Of a DNA stretch of 64,000 nt, positions 1 through 14,200 are shown piece by piece. The notes beneath the pieces were generated by a model, which did no database searches, was not told where the DNA came from, and saw nothing but the letters and a program-made list of their open reading frames with translations. The number at the start of each line of letters is the position of its first letter. The first letter of the stretch is position 1. The stretch is from NCBI GenBank assembly GCA_022457155.1, contig JAJGOT010000218.1, positions 491,001 through 555,000 of the forward strand, written 5' to 3'. This stretch comes from Cladopsammia gracilis. Taxonomy: Eukaryota; Cnidaria; Anthozoa; Scleractinia; Dendrophylliidae. Position numbers and translations under genes: made by a program.

Positions 1-2253
1 AAGGGGAATTAGCATGTAAATTTTCATTTACAGTATCTTTACATGTTATTTACATGTTATTTACATGTTATTTACATACAATGTAAATTTTCAACTTTTC
101 CAGTGTTTTCATATGAAAGGTTGTGCACCTAGCCTCGCTTTGACGAGGCATAACGTAACTCGGAAATGGCCTATTGGTTGGGAGCCTCCCTGGCCTGGTC
201 ACATCGCCCAGAATGCCGCGTGACATATCCGTGGCCTTTGTACTTGGAACCACGCTACTCCATGATGGATAGGCAACAGTATTTAATACATCCACACACA
301 CGCATGTACCATAAAGTCAAATATTAAGAGTGTCTAGAGTACTAAAAATCAATCTGGAAGCATAACATTAAATATATATTAATCTTTATACTTGTAACTC
401 CTACCATGTACTTCCTAAACATTTGGCTAAAATTTCCAGCTAAGAGACACTAAAGATAAACTCCTAGGCGTTTGGGGGAGGGGGTGGGAGGTTATGTTTA
501 CATGGATATTTTTGACGAGCATGGCTCCTCTTGCACCTCACTTTCATATCCTCAGTGCCTCATGTACCATATGGTCAAATATTAAGAGTGTCTAGAGTGC
601 TAAAAATCAATCCAAGAAACATAACAAAATATATATATATATATATACATTTTTAGTTGTAACTTCTACCCTGTACTTTAGTCCTAAACATTTGGCTTAA
701 TGTCTAAAATTTCCAGCGAAGAGACACTAAAGATAAAGTACTAGGCGTTTGAGGGATGGGGTTATATTTTACATGGGTATTTTTGACGAGCATGGCTCCT
801 CTCGCACATCTCTTTCATATTCTCAATGCCTCTTCCCTCATTTCAATGTTGGTATATCCCTGATGACAAAATCCAATGTCGACTCAGTGGAAAATCAACG
901 TCACGAGTGGGAGAAACTTAGTTGTCTTCGCAATAATTCTGTATATGATTGTTACTCCTTTAAATGCTATTCCACCGATAACAAGAATTTCTTCCAGTCA
1001 ACCTGAATACTGGTTATACCATCAACAAAATAAAAATACAAACGTTTTTGAGATTGGTATCTCAGTCTGCCTTCAAATACGGATGATTTCCTCAATTCAA
1101 TGAAGTTGAATCTTTCCTATTGTACTGTGCAAAATTAACGCAAACGAGGGTGGAGAAATTTCGGCGAAAATAAACGAAACTTTGATTGATACAGCGAGAT
1201 GTTGGCGAGATTTTTCGAAAATTGATTGAATAAACGTTTGTACAGTACAGAAAATTGGATTAGTGATTCGAAACAGGAGTGTTCTGTTCCAAGCCACTGA
1301 CCCAGTTAGTGAATACAACTTTGAAAGGTTTTCTTGATTTGTTTATTCGTCAGAACGGATGATGTCGATTTTGAGTTCTTCTCGTGTACATGTAATGCGC
1401 CGAACTGGAGTCTTTGTTCAAGTATGTCGGTACTCCAAAAATGTTCCAAGAACTGCCCAAGAAAGGTGGACGCGCGGCGAAATGGGCGTTAAAAAGTGTA
1501 TTAACGGAAAAGTTTCCTGATGAAGTTAAACCACTCTGTGGTTCTGTTTCTCTTGGTTGTTTGCTGGTGACGTTTGAGTTATGATCCTGTTCAGTTTTGG
1601 TCTGTGATGGCACCGTTGGTGTGATTCTGGTAAAAAAAAAAGAAGGAAACCATTTATACTGTGGTATAAAAAAAAAAATTATACTGTGGTAAAATGTCAA
1701 TCAACTCATGCATTTATTTCTTTAAGAGGTGCGTTGTTTCAATTATACTTGAGCGACTTTCATATTCCTTGATAAAAGGTTTTCCTGAGCGCTCGCGGTT
1801 TGTTTCATCCGCCAGTAGTTGAAAGGATCAAAACAAAGTTTGCTCGTTTTCCTGCTTAGCATATTCCTAATATGGAGAGAGGCGTGTTCGACTTCGATTG
1901 ACCTATCAGAATTCTTCTTCCCTTTATCGTCCAAGAGTGCCAAAGATGAAAATTCAAGAAATATCTCGATTTTTTCAAAACAAATGGTACCATGCAAAAG
2001 TACTGCTGAAGAAGTTTCATTTGAATGGTCAAACCATAGGATTTCATTAACAGACTCAAAAGTTATAACTAAGTTATATGTCTCCATAATTGACTCTGGG
2101 AGAGAAAGGGTGAAGGAAATTGCGCAAATTCCACCACCCCTACCAAAAACTTCACAGAGGCTACACAAATACAAAACATCAATCTAACTGACTGAAAATA
2201 TAGTGAGATGATTCCATAACACTGTTCCAGTCTTACTCCTAAGTAAAACAGTT
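1..2253. other. repeat-rich flank downstream of ATAT1, no supported gene
   Basis: No exon could be supported here. The stretch holds a direct duplication of about 260 bp (roughly 305-540 and 563-830), a short TA-rich run near 630-650, and a reversed copy of a dispersed repeat around 1885-2110. The open frames present are short, mostly repeat-derived, and lack splice or family support. The last few hundred bases are probably the 3' untranslated region of ATAT1, which ends at 2254 on the minus strand. Confidence 0.6.
305..830. repeat. two-copy direct repeat, period about 260 bp
   Basis: The block starting with a CATGTACCATA-like segment near 305 recurs near 563 with the same order of landmarks: a GTCAAATATTAAGAGTGTCT motif, an AT run, a TTTCCAGC(T/G)AAGAGACACT motif, and a TTTTTGACGAGCATGGCTCC motif. 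The copies differ by scattered substitutions and by the length of the AT run, so the duplication is not recent. No coding capacity is apparent. Confidence 0.75.
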
Positions 2254-5200
2254 TTAACTAAGGTCACTCAACTGTTGTTGTTGCTGTTGTTGTTGCTTTG
2301 TAGCCATCTGCACAATCGCCGCCTGTTGTCCAATGAAGGGATTTTCAACTGAAGTGACATGAAGTGATCTTACCCTGCCTCCACTATTGTTTCTATCAAA
2401 GCCGCTATTGCTATCAGCACTAGTGTCCATCGCTTCCACGTTCCTGTTCGATTTGACGACATCCGCTGACCGTCCACGGTTCGAATGCCGGCTATAAGAC
2501 GTGGCGCGGGCTGCCAGACCACGAGACGCGTTGTAAGCTTCGGGTTGAATGTGATTGGTCGCTTGGAGGTCTCTAGTGTTTAACGTAAAAAGGCGAGTTA
2601 GAATGGCTTCTTGATTCAATGAATTTGATGATAATAAATGTCCGAAATGAAACGAAAGTGTCCTTAAATATATTTGTGATATCAGAGAGTAGATTAAAAC
2701 AACAAGTGCTGGTGCATTGTATCTGGTTACGAATGTATCTCATCACTTGTCCAAAGTGGATGCTGTGCAACTTTTAGTCAACTAACAAGTTAATAGAAAA
2801 CTTCCCCTTTGTAAGCCACAAACGTTCAATAAATATTCACTGAGAACGTAAGTAGTAAAATCTCCTACTCACAAGTAAGGGTGCGTTCTATTGCTTTTAT
2901 AAGTTTTAGTTGGTTGAGGTTTTCGCGTCTAAGTTCTCTTCAGAAAAGAGCGTTCTACTGGGACATTACAGTCAAATCCAAAAAAATCGGTTCAGGTTTA
3001 AAAGGTCGTGGGCACGTTTCTGGGTTGGAAAGTTTTGGCAGAGGCGGGAAAGTAAAAAGGCGGTTATTTGGAATAAAAAAAAATCATACCCCTGTAACTA
3101 AACTATGTTCGAGGAGATCATTTTGCCTAGAAAAGGGAAATAACAATTGACTGGCGTTGGCATGCACGCTTCTGCCGTGAAAAAGAAATCATTTTGTTTT
3201 TTTCTCAACTTAGCACACTTAACTGGTGCCCAGAGTGAGACTTCTTGTAGTTTGTGGGTTAAGTGCGCAGTTAACGAAGGGCAAAGAGATGATAAAAAAA
3301 AATAGTGCAAATATCACTTCTTATATCATAATAAACAGTTATAACCCATCTAATTAACAATTGGTTCATGCTTTAGCGTGCACTATCGAGTTATGGAGCA
3401 CGCGGGAAGTTTGGAGAGCACGAAAGAAGCGCAAGAGTTGCCCGAGGCAACTCTAGCTTCTTGAGTGCTCTCCAAACTTCCCACGTGCTCCATAACTCGA
3501 TAGTGCACAGCTAAAAGCATGAACCAATTGTTTTATAACATAGCCGGTGGAATTGTGCATCAAATCCGACGCGAAAAACGGACAATATCAGAAGTGATTG
3601 TTCGCGGTAAGCGAAATATTAAGCAAAATAGGAATTGGTTTTAGTTCAAATTTTCTGTTGATAGCTCGAGTTTTATTTTACTGCAGTTTAAATACAAAAT
3701 TCTTTATTTTTAAAAAAAGAAATCACGGTCAAGAATGGCACTTTGGCGATTTGCTCACGCTATAAGCGTGCACTATCAGGATTTTGAGCACGCTTACGTA
3801 TATTGAATTTGATTGCGCGGCTCTGCTAGCTGTGTTATAAAATATATTTAGAGATTAACCGACGAAGAGAAATAGAACGATAAAATAATTAATAAAACAA
3901 GACACAGTGTTATCCTACCCCAGCTCCATATCTCTCGACACAGACCTCCTTCCTGCCGATGAACCGCGCGAGCCTGGAGCAGAGTCTCGCGATGGGGGCC
4001 TGGGTACAAGAGGGGGCAGATTTATACCTTGAAGTGAGTCATTTGTGCTGAGGAGATCACGTGACTCCGTTTTTTTCCTGTCGGATGTGTCATTTGATAA
4101 CTGTGAAATACCGCCACTATTTGATCGAGTTGAAAGACGACTTGAGGCGGACGTGCGTCTTTGTAGGGGAGGCGAGTTACTGCCACTTTGGCCTATTATA
4201 AACGGGAAAAAACTTGCTCTTATACCAATTTTCGCGATCTTGGAGAATTTGTTAAAACTTTCTTTACGAAATATAATAAGCCCGTGCCTTTCTTTCATCA
4301 CGGCAATACGGGTTCGTTTTTTAAATCCCCCAAAATGTGAACTTAAAAAATGGAAAGAAATGTAACCAACGTACCACGTGGTAGAGCCTGGTTTGTTGCA
4401 AAATCAGCTGTATATGGTCTGGTATAGGGTAAGGGTTTCAGAGTATCAGCTGCACACCCCCACCCAAACATTTACAGAGTACCCCCTCCCTCCCTCCCTC
4501 CCCCCCCCCCCCCCCCCACCCGGGCCTGGTTTCCTTATAGTTGTTTTTGTTGTAATTCAGTCGATGACTGTCGCCGATAAAAACTTACAACAATTTAATA
4601 CGACGAGTTGTAATTGTTGTAATTCAGTCGGCGACAATCAGCGACTGTTAATAGAAAAGCTGAACCAGTTCAACTCCTACAACAGTTACAACAGTCACCG
4701 AATTCTCACCTTAGGTCCGGAAAAAGTGTGTATAAAGTTTCGAAAACAGAGAAAATAAGCGACCAATAGGACATAAGGAAAAGGGAAAGAGTGAAGATTC
4801 CGCCATGAGCGCGGACGTCACACAAGAACTGAAGTCGATGAGAAGCGACTAAGCGGACAAATAACGAAACTATCCGACAACCTAACAAGCTTCCAACACA
4901 ACACGAATGATATCATAGGCTGACCAAAATTGAAAGCATCTTAAACCTGGTCCCCATATAGTTGTAATTGACCAATTCCGATATATTAAAATTCATACTT
5001 GGCTCCGAGGCTTAAGGGAATAAAACAAAAGAAATCACATCGAGGTTCAGGGATGAATAATTTATTTCTTTTGTTTTATTTCCCTAAGCCTCGGAGCCAA
5101 GTATGAATTTTAATATATCGGAATTGGTCTATTGTAATTCAGCTGAAGATCAAGTCTTACAACAGTTACGACATAATGGAAACGCGAGTTGTCATTGTTG

Positions 5201-8200
5201 TAATTCAGTCGGCGGCTGTTGTAGAAAAGTTGAACCAGTTCAACTTCTACAAAAATTACAACAGCTGCCCATGTCTCAACATTTAAGGGAAACATTCGTG
5301 TCGGCGACAAGAAAGTGCAACGTGATGTTAATAACCAATCAGCATTAAGAGTTGCGTTCCCAGGCAGCTACATTATAAAGTCTAACTTCAGTCTTGTTCA
5401 CTTCGTAGTACATTGTACTGTTTATACTGTAAGTGTTATGTTGACAAGTCTTACTTGTTCTCCTGTATGGGTGAATTGGAGGCCTTCCCGACTGACCAGC
5501 ATTCTGAGCAAGACGCTGACTTCGACGAGGTGCATAACCAACAGCTTCAATTGAAAATAATTCATATACGTGAACAAAGAGGGAAATACACGAAGGAAAG
5601 AGCAAATAAATGTATTTATCGTGGGTTACGTAACCATACATTCCGGGTGTTACAAGGTATCTATACAAAATTGATTCATTAGCACGGACGTTTGAGTATA
5701 TATACGGCGTAGTTTGCATTTTTGTTCATTCGGGTCCTTCGTCCGCCTCTTCACCCTCAAAAAAACAATCACTAGGAAGATAGCTATTTTCCCATTCGTA
5801 TTTTAAAATTATTTTAAAATTCAGGTTATTGATTCTATGAATATAATAATATGATCACCCGTTGAAGTTTTTCGCTCATTAGCTCGTGTATTTATAGCTG
5901 TTGTACCTAGGGGTCTCTAATTTTTCTATTACAGTGTTAGTTTTCTTTTCCACCTTGTATTTTGAGTTAATAGAGTGAATTCGTATAACTCGTGTTTTAT
6001 ATGCTAATGAGCCGCATTATATTCTAATGGGCTGTCTACAATAAAACAAAGGGAATTGAGACGGCTGACTTTCTATTTTTTATAAAATTAATTAAAATAT
6101 CACAGAAGGATTGTTTTGGTACACCAACATGGCCGCCGTTCTATTGTTTTGGTACACCAATATGGCCGCCGTGACGTCATGTGCATACGCTCTATTGTTA
6201 TACTGAGTGCCCTTTGAGATTAACTACAATACTTAATCTTGTATCTTTATTGTGTTGGATGAATAAAAAGGGTGCACGCGGCTCGTGTGGACACACCAAT
6301 ACGTGGTTGCTTATGTATTATGTATTCGGTTGAGTGGGGAGCAAATTAGAATATATTTGAGTAAGCATACAAATTAAAGGGGTTATGTCACCTATTTTTA
6401 TTGTCACTTTGAAATCCAAAAGGCGTATTTGGATCAATGGGAACTCCAAAATAATGACCCAGTTTTGTTTAAAATTACTCTACGAGTATATTGAAACTGT
6501 AAACAAGTGTCTCTGACTCCCGGGGGGGGAGACTCACCAAAGTTTTGTACGGGGATGCTCCGCCCCGAGGTCCAAACCCTAACCCTTTCATATACCGTTT
6601 TTGACAGAAAAGGTACCCCTTTCATATACCTTTCATTGAAAATGGTACCCCTTTCAAATAGCCTTTACGTGCATCTGTTTGATATATTTTGAAAGGCCCT
6701 TTTTATAATACTTAAGGTTACAGTGTACCTTCGGGGGTGTCTCCAGTATAACAGCTCTAGTGTCTTTAGATTACACTTAACATACCTAAACCCAGATATC
6801 AAATTAAAGCTTATACAGCTGGCTATCTAAATATGGAAACCATTTGGTAATAAAGTGAATTATCGAATTTTTTACGACGTCTAAATTCGAACGTCCGAAT
6901 CAGCTTTAAAACGCTATAACTCAAAGCGATTATTGTATTTTGCTAATTTGATTTGTTCTCGGGTTTACGAACACGAAGCGCTAAAAAAACGTGTCGGCGA
7001 TTTCCCATATTCAATTGTAGTGAAAAGTTACAGAATATTTTCGAAAAAGGGAGAAAAAAAATTGGAATGATCGCACGGAAATGGCTCTTGACGAAAATGT
7101 TTTCGGAAATAAGAAATTCGCCGACACGTTTTTGTTGATTATATGTTAGCCTAGCTTCTGTCCAAATTTGAGGAAAATCGAACAAATTTCCTTTGAGTTG
7201 TAGCTCTTTAAAGTGTCCCCAACATGCGAAAAATTAACTTTGAGAAAACAGCGCTTAAAAAAACATATCGCTTCATAAACAAACTCCGCCCACAAAAGTT
7301 ATACTGTCATTTCTCCGTCAATTTTCACTATTTTTCGATAATTTTGTTTTGAATGAAAGTTCTTTCTGTAAACTTTATTTTGACGCCAAAAAAAAAATTT
7401 CGATAAATTTTCGATCTGAAGGTACACTGTAACCTTAAATGGCAGTTTTCCCTACCTTTTTTATACTTCAACTCGTGTTTTTGCTACCCTTTCCTATTCT
7501 TCGTGAAATCCCTACTCTTTCATATACTTCAACTCGTGAAATCCCTACCCTTTCATATACTTCAACTCGTGTTTTCCCTACCCTTTCATATACTTCAACT
7601 CGTGTTTTCCCTACCCTTTCATATATTTCGTGAAATCCCTACCCTTTCATATACTTCAATTCGTGAAATTCCGACCCTTTCATGTACCTCCAGCCTAAAA
7701 AAGATACCCCTTTTGGGCGGAGCATCTCCGTATAGCCCATTATAGGGAGTACCCCCCTCCCCCCCCCCCCCCGACTCTGACTACAGATGCCCAGGATACA
7801 ATGAATTGCAACATGAAAATGTTGGGCAAAATTTTTCAAGATCGTTCCAAGTGCTTTGGAAAATTTGCTAAAAGCTGATTATGGTTTATTCTTTCTACAA
7901 GACTTTTACTTGATATCTTCTTCTTGGTGTTCTAAAAGCATTTTGTGTTTGAAATAAGATACTCAGGTTTAATTCTAGAACAGTCTGATCCAAAAATATA
8001 AAAATTGCCATGACATATAAAGTGTAGCCCCTAACGTAGATTATCTAGTATTACTAAGTGCATTCTAATGATTATTCGACTTACTGTACCTTGCAAATCC
8101 GAAAAAAAGTGCTCATGAATCACAAAGTTATTGGCCTGTAAGCAATAACAAATCACCTTCAGTTTATTATTGGTGTGGTTGTTAGTGATCTTGAGAGAGA

Positions 8201-11200
8201 CTGCTGCTAGCTAACGGTGTAATACAGGTTATTGACTGAATTGAAGAGTTGAGTGCAAAATGGACCTTAGCGCATGCATTTTTTATGCTAATTTTTAATG
8301 TTTACCTTTTGGCAGGAAAAATCCAACAAAACATATAATTTTGAACATGAATAGACTGCTGTTTTTACAGCATTTGAAAATTAATAGCAGAAATACTTCA
8401 CTTCTACGTTTTTAATAAAATCAAGCTCTTTACTAACATAGAATGTTGTGAATTTCGATCGTAATTCTCACGAACATAATTTTGTAGTTTTTTTGTTATT
8501 GTTTTGGGTGCCGTAAACGCGGCCAGGACTGGGCCCAAAACCGCGGAAGAACTGGGCCGAAGATCTAACCAATTAAGAGGTGATAGAATTTTTCGAATCT
8601 GACTTAAAAATCGAAATATATTGTAAATCGAATCAGTTACAACGATTCTCGAAGTTAATAGTAACAAAGTAGAAGATCAACTGAATGTATGTGGATAAGA
8701 ATGACACAGAATTGTAAGTAGAAGATTGTTTAGTACGTCTTGTAGTGCGTCTTAGGATTTGTAGATTTAAACTTGAGGGTTTAGATTCAAATCTGTGCAA
8801 GAATGTAACTTGTCATTTATTTTTCCCTTTCACAGTTGACTAGCTTCAGTTGTCTAGCGTTCTAGCTTCAGTTGACTAGCGATCTAGCTACGTACAGTCT
8901 AGCGACGATCTGGACAAATCTAGTGCAAAATAAAAATTCATCTGGCATACATCAGTTCGTGTATCCTTCAATTTAAAGTAGCGACTCATCCCGAAGCCGC
9001 GAAACAGTCAAAATTCTACGACGCGAAGGTTACACCACTTGTTGTCAACCACTGTTTTCGAAGAACAGCATCTTGACACGACGACCGATCTTGAAGACAG
9101 CCCGATCATCCCTCAAGAAATACATCACGACAGTTTATTTTCGAAACAACCGACTGCCAACAAGCGAGCGACCGACCGTGTTCGAAAATAACTTCTCACC
9201 TCCGCGGATGAACAACAACTTCAATCGAAGCGAATCGTTTCATAGTAAAAGAACAGAATATTCCCAAGTATAATTCGTCGATTAACAAAGCAAAATATCG
9301 AAGTGATCAGATCATTATCTATTTAACGTTTCATCTCCCGTTCATCGCAGCGATCGATCCGTGGTTTGTCTCAGCTAACTGATTGAAATTACCATTGAGA
9401 TGTTCAGTGCGTGAAACCTACATAAAAGCGGGATAAAATGCCACCAAAAGCGGCGGATGTAAAAACGCTCACAGGAAAAATGGAAAACGGAATCGGAATC
9501 GTCTACGAGTTAATAGAAGAGTTTGAGGCAATCCTCTCAGTACAACCCGAACTTAAAAGACTCGAGGCAATATTCAATCAAGTTGAGACCAAGTACCGAA
9601 ATGTCAAAAAACAACAAGAAACTATCTTAGACAAATTGGTAGAAGAAGGCGCTTCGGCAGGAGACGAAGTAATGCTAGCCAGCCGGAAAATCGGAGACAA
9701 GGTCAAAGCTGATTATCTCAAAATCTCTCTCAAATACGCAGCATACCAAGCGGAACACAGACCTCCGAAGCCTCCCGACCACACAGAAACCTTAAATGCG
9801 ATGTCGTTTGCAGTTCAAAAGATGGCGGAAACGATGGGGTCGAAGCCAAGCGGCCTAGAACGATTGTCAGTTCCAACTTGGGATGGAAGGCGGAGAACAT
9901 ACCCGACCTGGAAAAAAGAATTCAACCACTGGATGACCAAATACGGACAAGATAACGACGAACAACTACAACGCTTCCGAAAAGCAATGCCTAAAAGTTC
10001 GTTCTGGACAGATCAAGTCAAAACCTGCAAGAACATCGACAAAGCCTGGGAAATCCTTGATGTTGAATTTGCCAACAAGAGAAAACTCATGGACGAACTT
10101 TTAACAGAACTGAACAACATCAAACAAGTCAAAAGAGACACAAAGTCGCTGTGCCACTACGCCACGACGATATCTGGTTACGTCAACGACATGGAAGACA
10201 ATGACTGTTCTGTGTTAAATGCTTCAGAAGCTCCGTTTTTTATGTCACAACTCTTGTCTAAACTGGATTCAAGAGACAATGAAGATTTCGGAAGAGAAAT
10301 GCAAAGAGCAGGAAAAGAAGAAAATGTTTCAAACCTCATAGTCTGGCTTCACGAAGAAGCGAGCCTTCGATCACGAGGAAAGCGGGACAGCGTCAGCTAT
10401 AATGAAGATCGAAGCCCCCGAGGAGCCAATCCAAGAAAGTCGGATACTCACGCCTCTGATATAGAATCATGTCCACTTGGTTGCAAAGCAATGCACCTTC
10501 TGGCTGCTTGTCCATTGTATCAGAAGCTTACAGTCAACGAAAAATGGGAAGTAGTCAAAGAAAACAGAAGATGTCGCAAATGTCTGAGATCTCATCATAC
10601 AAACACTTGTAGTAAACCTGACGGCAGTACCTGCGATAAATGCAAAAGAAATCATCACCGTTCACTTCACAACGAAACACTCAATTCAAATTTAAACCCA
10701 GATGCACCACCTTTTCGCAAGCAAGGCCAACCAAGCAACCAACCCATCTTTCCTACAGCTGAAAACTACAACATCCAAGAAAATGTTGCTGATCGGAAAA
10801 GACAACTAAAAGCTACAATTGGTTTATGCCCTGTTCAAAAGGTCAAAGTCAAGAACGCAAACGGGACATTTACGCAGTTACTCGCAATGTTAGATTCTGG
10901 ATCTAACACAAGCCTACTCTCCAAGAACGCAGCGAAACGACTGGGTTTGACCGGGTCAGAAACACACCTGACTATGAATCTGGCCGGCGGGGAGAAGAAA
11001 TCTGAAGTCTCGGAAGTAATCAACATCACCGTTGCTTCACCCACAGAAGAGGATGTTATGAAAACGTTCCAAGTATACACTATTAAGAAGCCTTGTAGTA
11101 GCGCAAAAACAATTTCAAGAGAATCCGTCGAATGTTACCTTCACCTTAAGAAAATTTCGGACAAATTGCACCTCACGGGTGGTGTCATAGATCTTCTCAT

Positions 11201-14200
11201 CGGTACTGATTTCGTCGATGCCTTTGTTGATGTCCACACTGTGTCTGGAGAACCAGGAGAACCGATCGCGAAAAGAAATTGCTTTGGTTGGTATATCTTA
11301 GGACAGTTTGACCCAAACACAATGAACAGGTCTGGAATCCAATCGGTAGAAGTCGGAACAGTAAGCATCGTGGAAGACATTAAAAGACTGATTCATCAAG
11401 ATCTGTTGGGAGTCAAACCTACGGAACTTTGCACATGCAGTGATAACGTGTTACGTGAGAACAAGTTCGTGAAGTCTCTTTCGGATTCGACTACGTTGGT
11501 TGACGGAAGAATTCAAGTGAAAATGCCCTGGAGCGAGAGAGGACCCCCGAAACACAGCAACTACAGCATTGCACTAAGAAGAATGTACTCCGCTGAAAAG
11601 TCTTTTCAGAAGAAAGAATGTTTCAAAGTCGTGGATGAAGAAGTCCAAAAGCTGTTGGATCAGGGATTCATAATCAAAGTTCCGCCGGAACAAGTTGATC
11701 ACAGCAAACCTGAATGGTACCTACCACTACAAGCCGTTTTCACACCAGAGAGAACCACAAACGTCAGACTTGTATTTGATTCGTCGTCAAAAGGTCACGA
11801 TGGTCTCTCCTTAAACGATCGTCTCGAGAAGGGACCAAACTACATCAATAGCCTCCCCAACGTGTTGACGGCATGGCGATGGGATGAGGTGGCATACACT
11901 GGAGACGTTAGAAAAATGTTCAACCAAATCCTGGTACACCCTGATGACCAAGTTTATCACAGGTTCTTGTGGAGAAGCAAGCCAAGCGATCCACCTTCTG
12001 TCTATCAGTGGCTGAGATTGAACTTTGGCGATAAACCAGCACCAGACATTGCTACCAACTCAATTAACGTCTTAGCGAAAGCATCACAAGCTCAATTCCC
12101 CGAAGCAGCAAAGGAACTAAAAGAGCATGTGTATGTGGATGACATTGGTGGGTCCAAAGAAACCTCGGAAGAAGCAAAGAAAATAACGAAAGACATCGAC
12201 ACTATCCTCGGGAAAGGCCAATTCCAAATCAAGGCGTGGCATTCTAACAGCAAAGAGATCGACCAGTCCAAGGGTGAACGGTTCATAGATCTACTCGGGC
12301 ATAGATGGGACAAACAAGCAGACAAGTTTTCCTTCAAGAAAGCCGAGATTAGCGGTCTGTTAGATCATTTGTCGAAACGAAGTTGCCTCAGTCTCCTTGC
12401 CCAACTCTGGGACCCTATTGGTCTTGTCTCGCCTGTCACGATTAAACTCAGAATCGACATACAAGAGCTTTGGAGTTCAGGGTACAACTGGGACGAAATT
12501 CTACCCGACAGCGTCAAGCATAAGTGGATGGAGAATGTGCAGTCCTTAAATCATCTCCTGACCTTTGAGTTTGACCGGAAGCTGAAACCAAGCACTACAG
12601 TGGGAGCACCGCAAATTCATGGATTTTCAGATGGTGGCGAGCAAGCGTATGGTGCAGTTCTCTTCCTCCGCTGGGAACTAACCGATGGATGCTACTGTTG
12701 TATTCCTATCATGATCAAACCATTCGTAGCTCCCTTGAAGAAGAAAACGGTCCCGAGACTTGAACTTCTGGGAAGTTTAACCCTCGTAAGGATGTACGAC
12801 ACATGCCGAAAAGCACTGGAGTTCGCAAACATACAAGACTGCAAAAAAACCTTCTGGGTGGATTCGTCAACCGTCCTGTCATGGATCAGGACTCCACCGC
12901 GAGAGTTCAGACCTTTTGTGTCAGCAAGAGTGGCCGAAATTCAAGAAACCGTGGGAGTGGAAGAATTTCGCTATATCAGATCAAAGAGTAACCCAGCCGA
13001 CGCCCTTACAAGAGGAATCGAACCTGATCGACTCATGGAATGGTTAGAGGGCCCTTCATTCCTGCAAATGGCTGAGGTCGAATGGCCCGAATTTGAAAAT
13101 GATTCTCAAAGTACCTACAGTGAGGATCCAGCAACCTTAAAGGAGAAGAAACCTCCAGAGAGTAAAAAGGTCAACAAAACAGCCTCCGCAGACGTTTTTG
13201 CAAGCTCAGCGCCCGACGACACTGGGGATAATCCTATTCTAAGTCATTTGCTGAATACTTGCAGTTCTTTCCCGAAGATAAGAAGAACTATGGCGTATGT
13301 TCGCCGTTTTGTTCAGAACGCAAGGAAGAAGAACGTTAAGTCAGGACCCATTTCCGTTCAAGAACTAAAGGAGTCAGAAGTTCAACTTTTCAAGTGGAGT
13401 CAAGTTCGCCTGGATATCTCGACCATTGACAAGAAATTGATCCCAAAATCAGATCAAAAAGGACTTCTACGAGCTCATGGACGACTCGAAGACGTCCGAA
13501 CTCTCCCGGAAGAAATGAGAAATCCTATTCTTCTGCCACGAGACCAGCAACTCGTGAAGTTGCTCCTCCGTTATTTACATGAGAAGCGCGGTCATTGCGG
13601 GTACAAGAGCCTAATGCACGAGGCAAGAAGGAGGTATTGGATCATTGGACTTCGCAAAATGTCTAAAGACCTCACCTCGAAATGCGTCACTTGCAAGAAA
13701 TTGCGAAAGAAACCACTCAATCAACTGATGGGTCAAATTCCAAGTCTTCGAGTGGCAGCAGGATTTCCAGCTTTTGCAAACACTGCCATTGATATGTTTG
13801 GTCCACTACAAATAAGACTAAACAGGAAGACGCTGAAAGAAGCACAGGTCGTCATCTTTACATGCATGACAAGCAGAGCAGTACACTTGGAACTCGTAAC
13901 GGACAGAACGACAGATGCATTCTTGATGGCATTTCGACGATTTGCAAGTTTACGCGGACATCCAAACGTTTGCTGGTCAGACTGTGGAACTAATTTCGTG
14001 GGTGCACAAGATTACCTTAAGGAAGTAATGAAGCTTTGGGATATCCCCAAGATTCAGAGTGTTCTGTCAGAGGATTACAGTTGCGACTTCAAATGGCTGT
14101 GGAATACGCCACGCGCAAGCCATCAGAATGGTGTCGTAGAAACTCTGATCAAGTCCGTGAGACAAGCGTTAAATTCCACTTGCAAGAATCAAGTCTACAC

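Noticed and set aside
1743..2174. 143-codon minus-strand and 122-codon plus-strand open frames near the left edge
   Set aside because: Both overlap the dispersed repeat that also yields open frames at 19.9, 44.6 and 56.3 kb; there are no splice sites or protein family features.
7439..7745. Repetitive peptide frame ([11 protein letters not shown] units)
   Set aside because: It is a translation of a 28-bp DNA tandem repeat within a mobile element; all frames stay open for the same reason.
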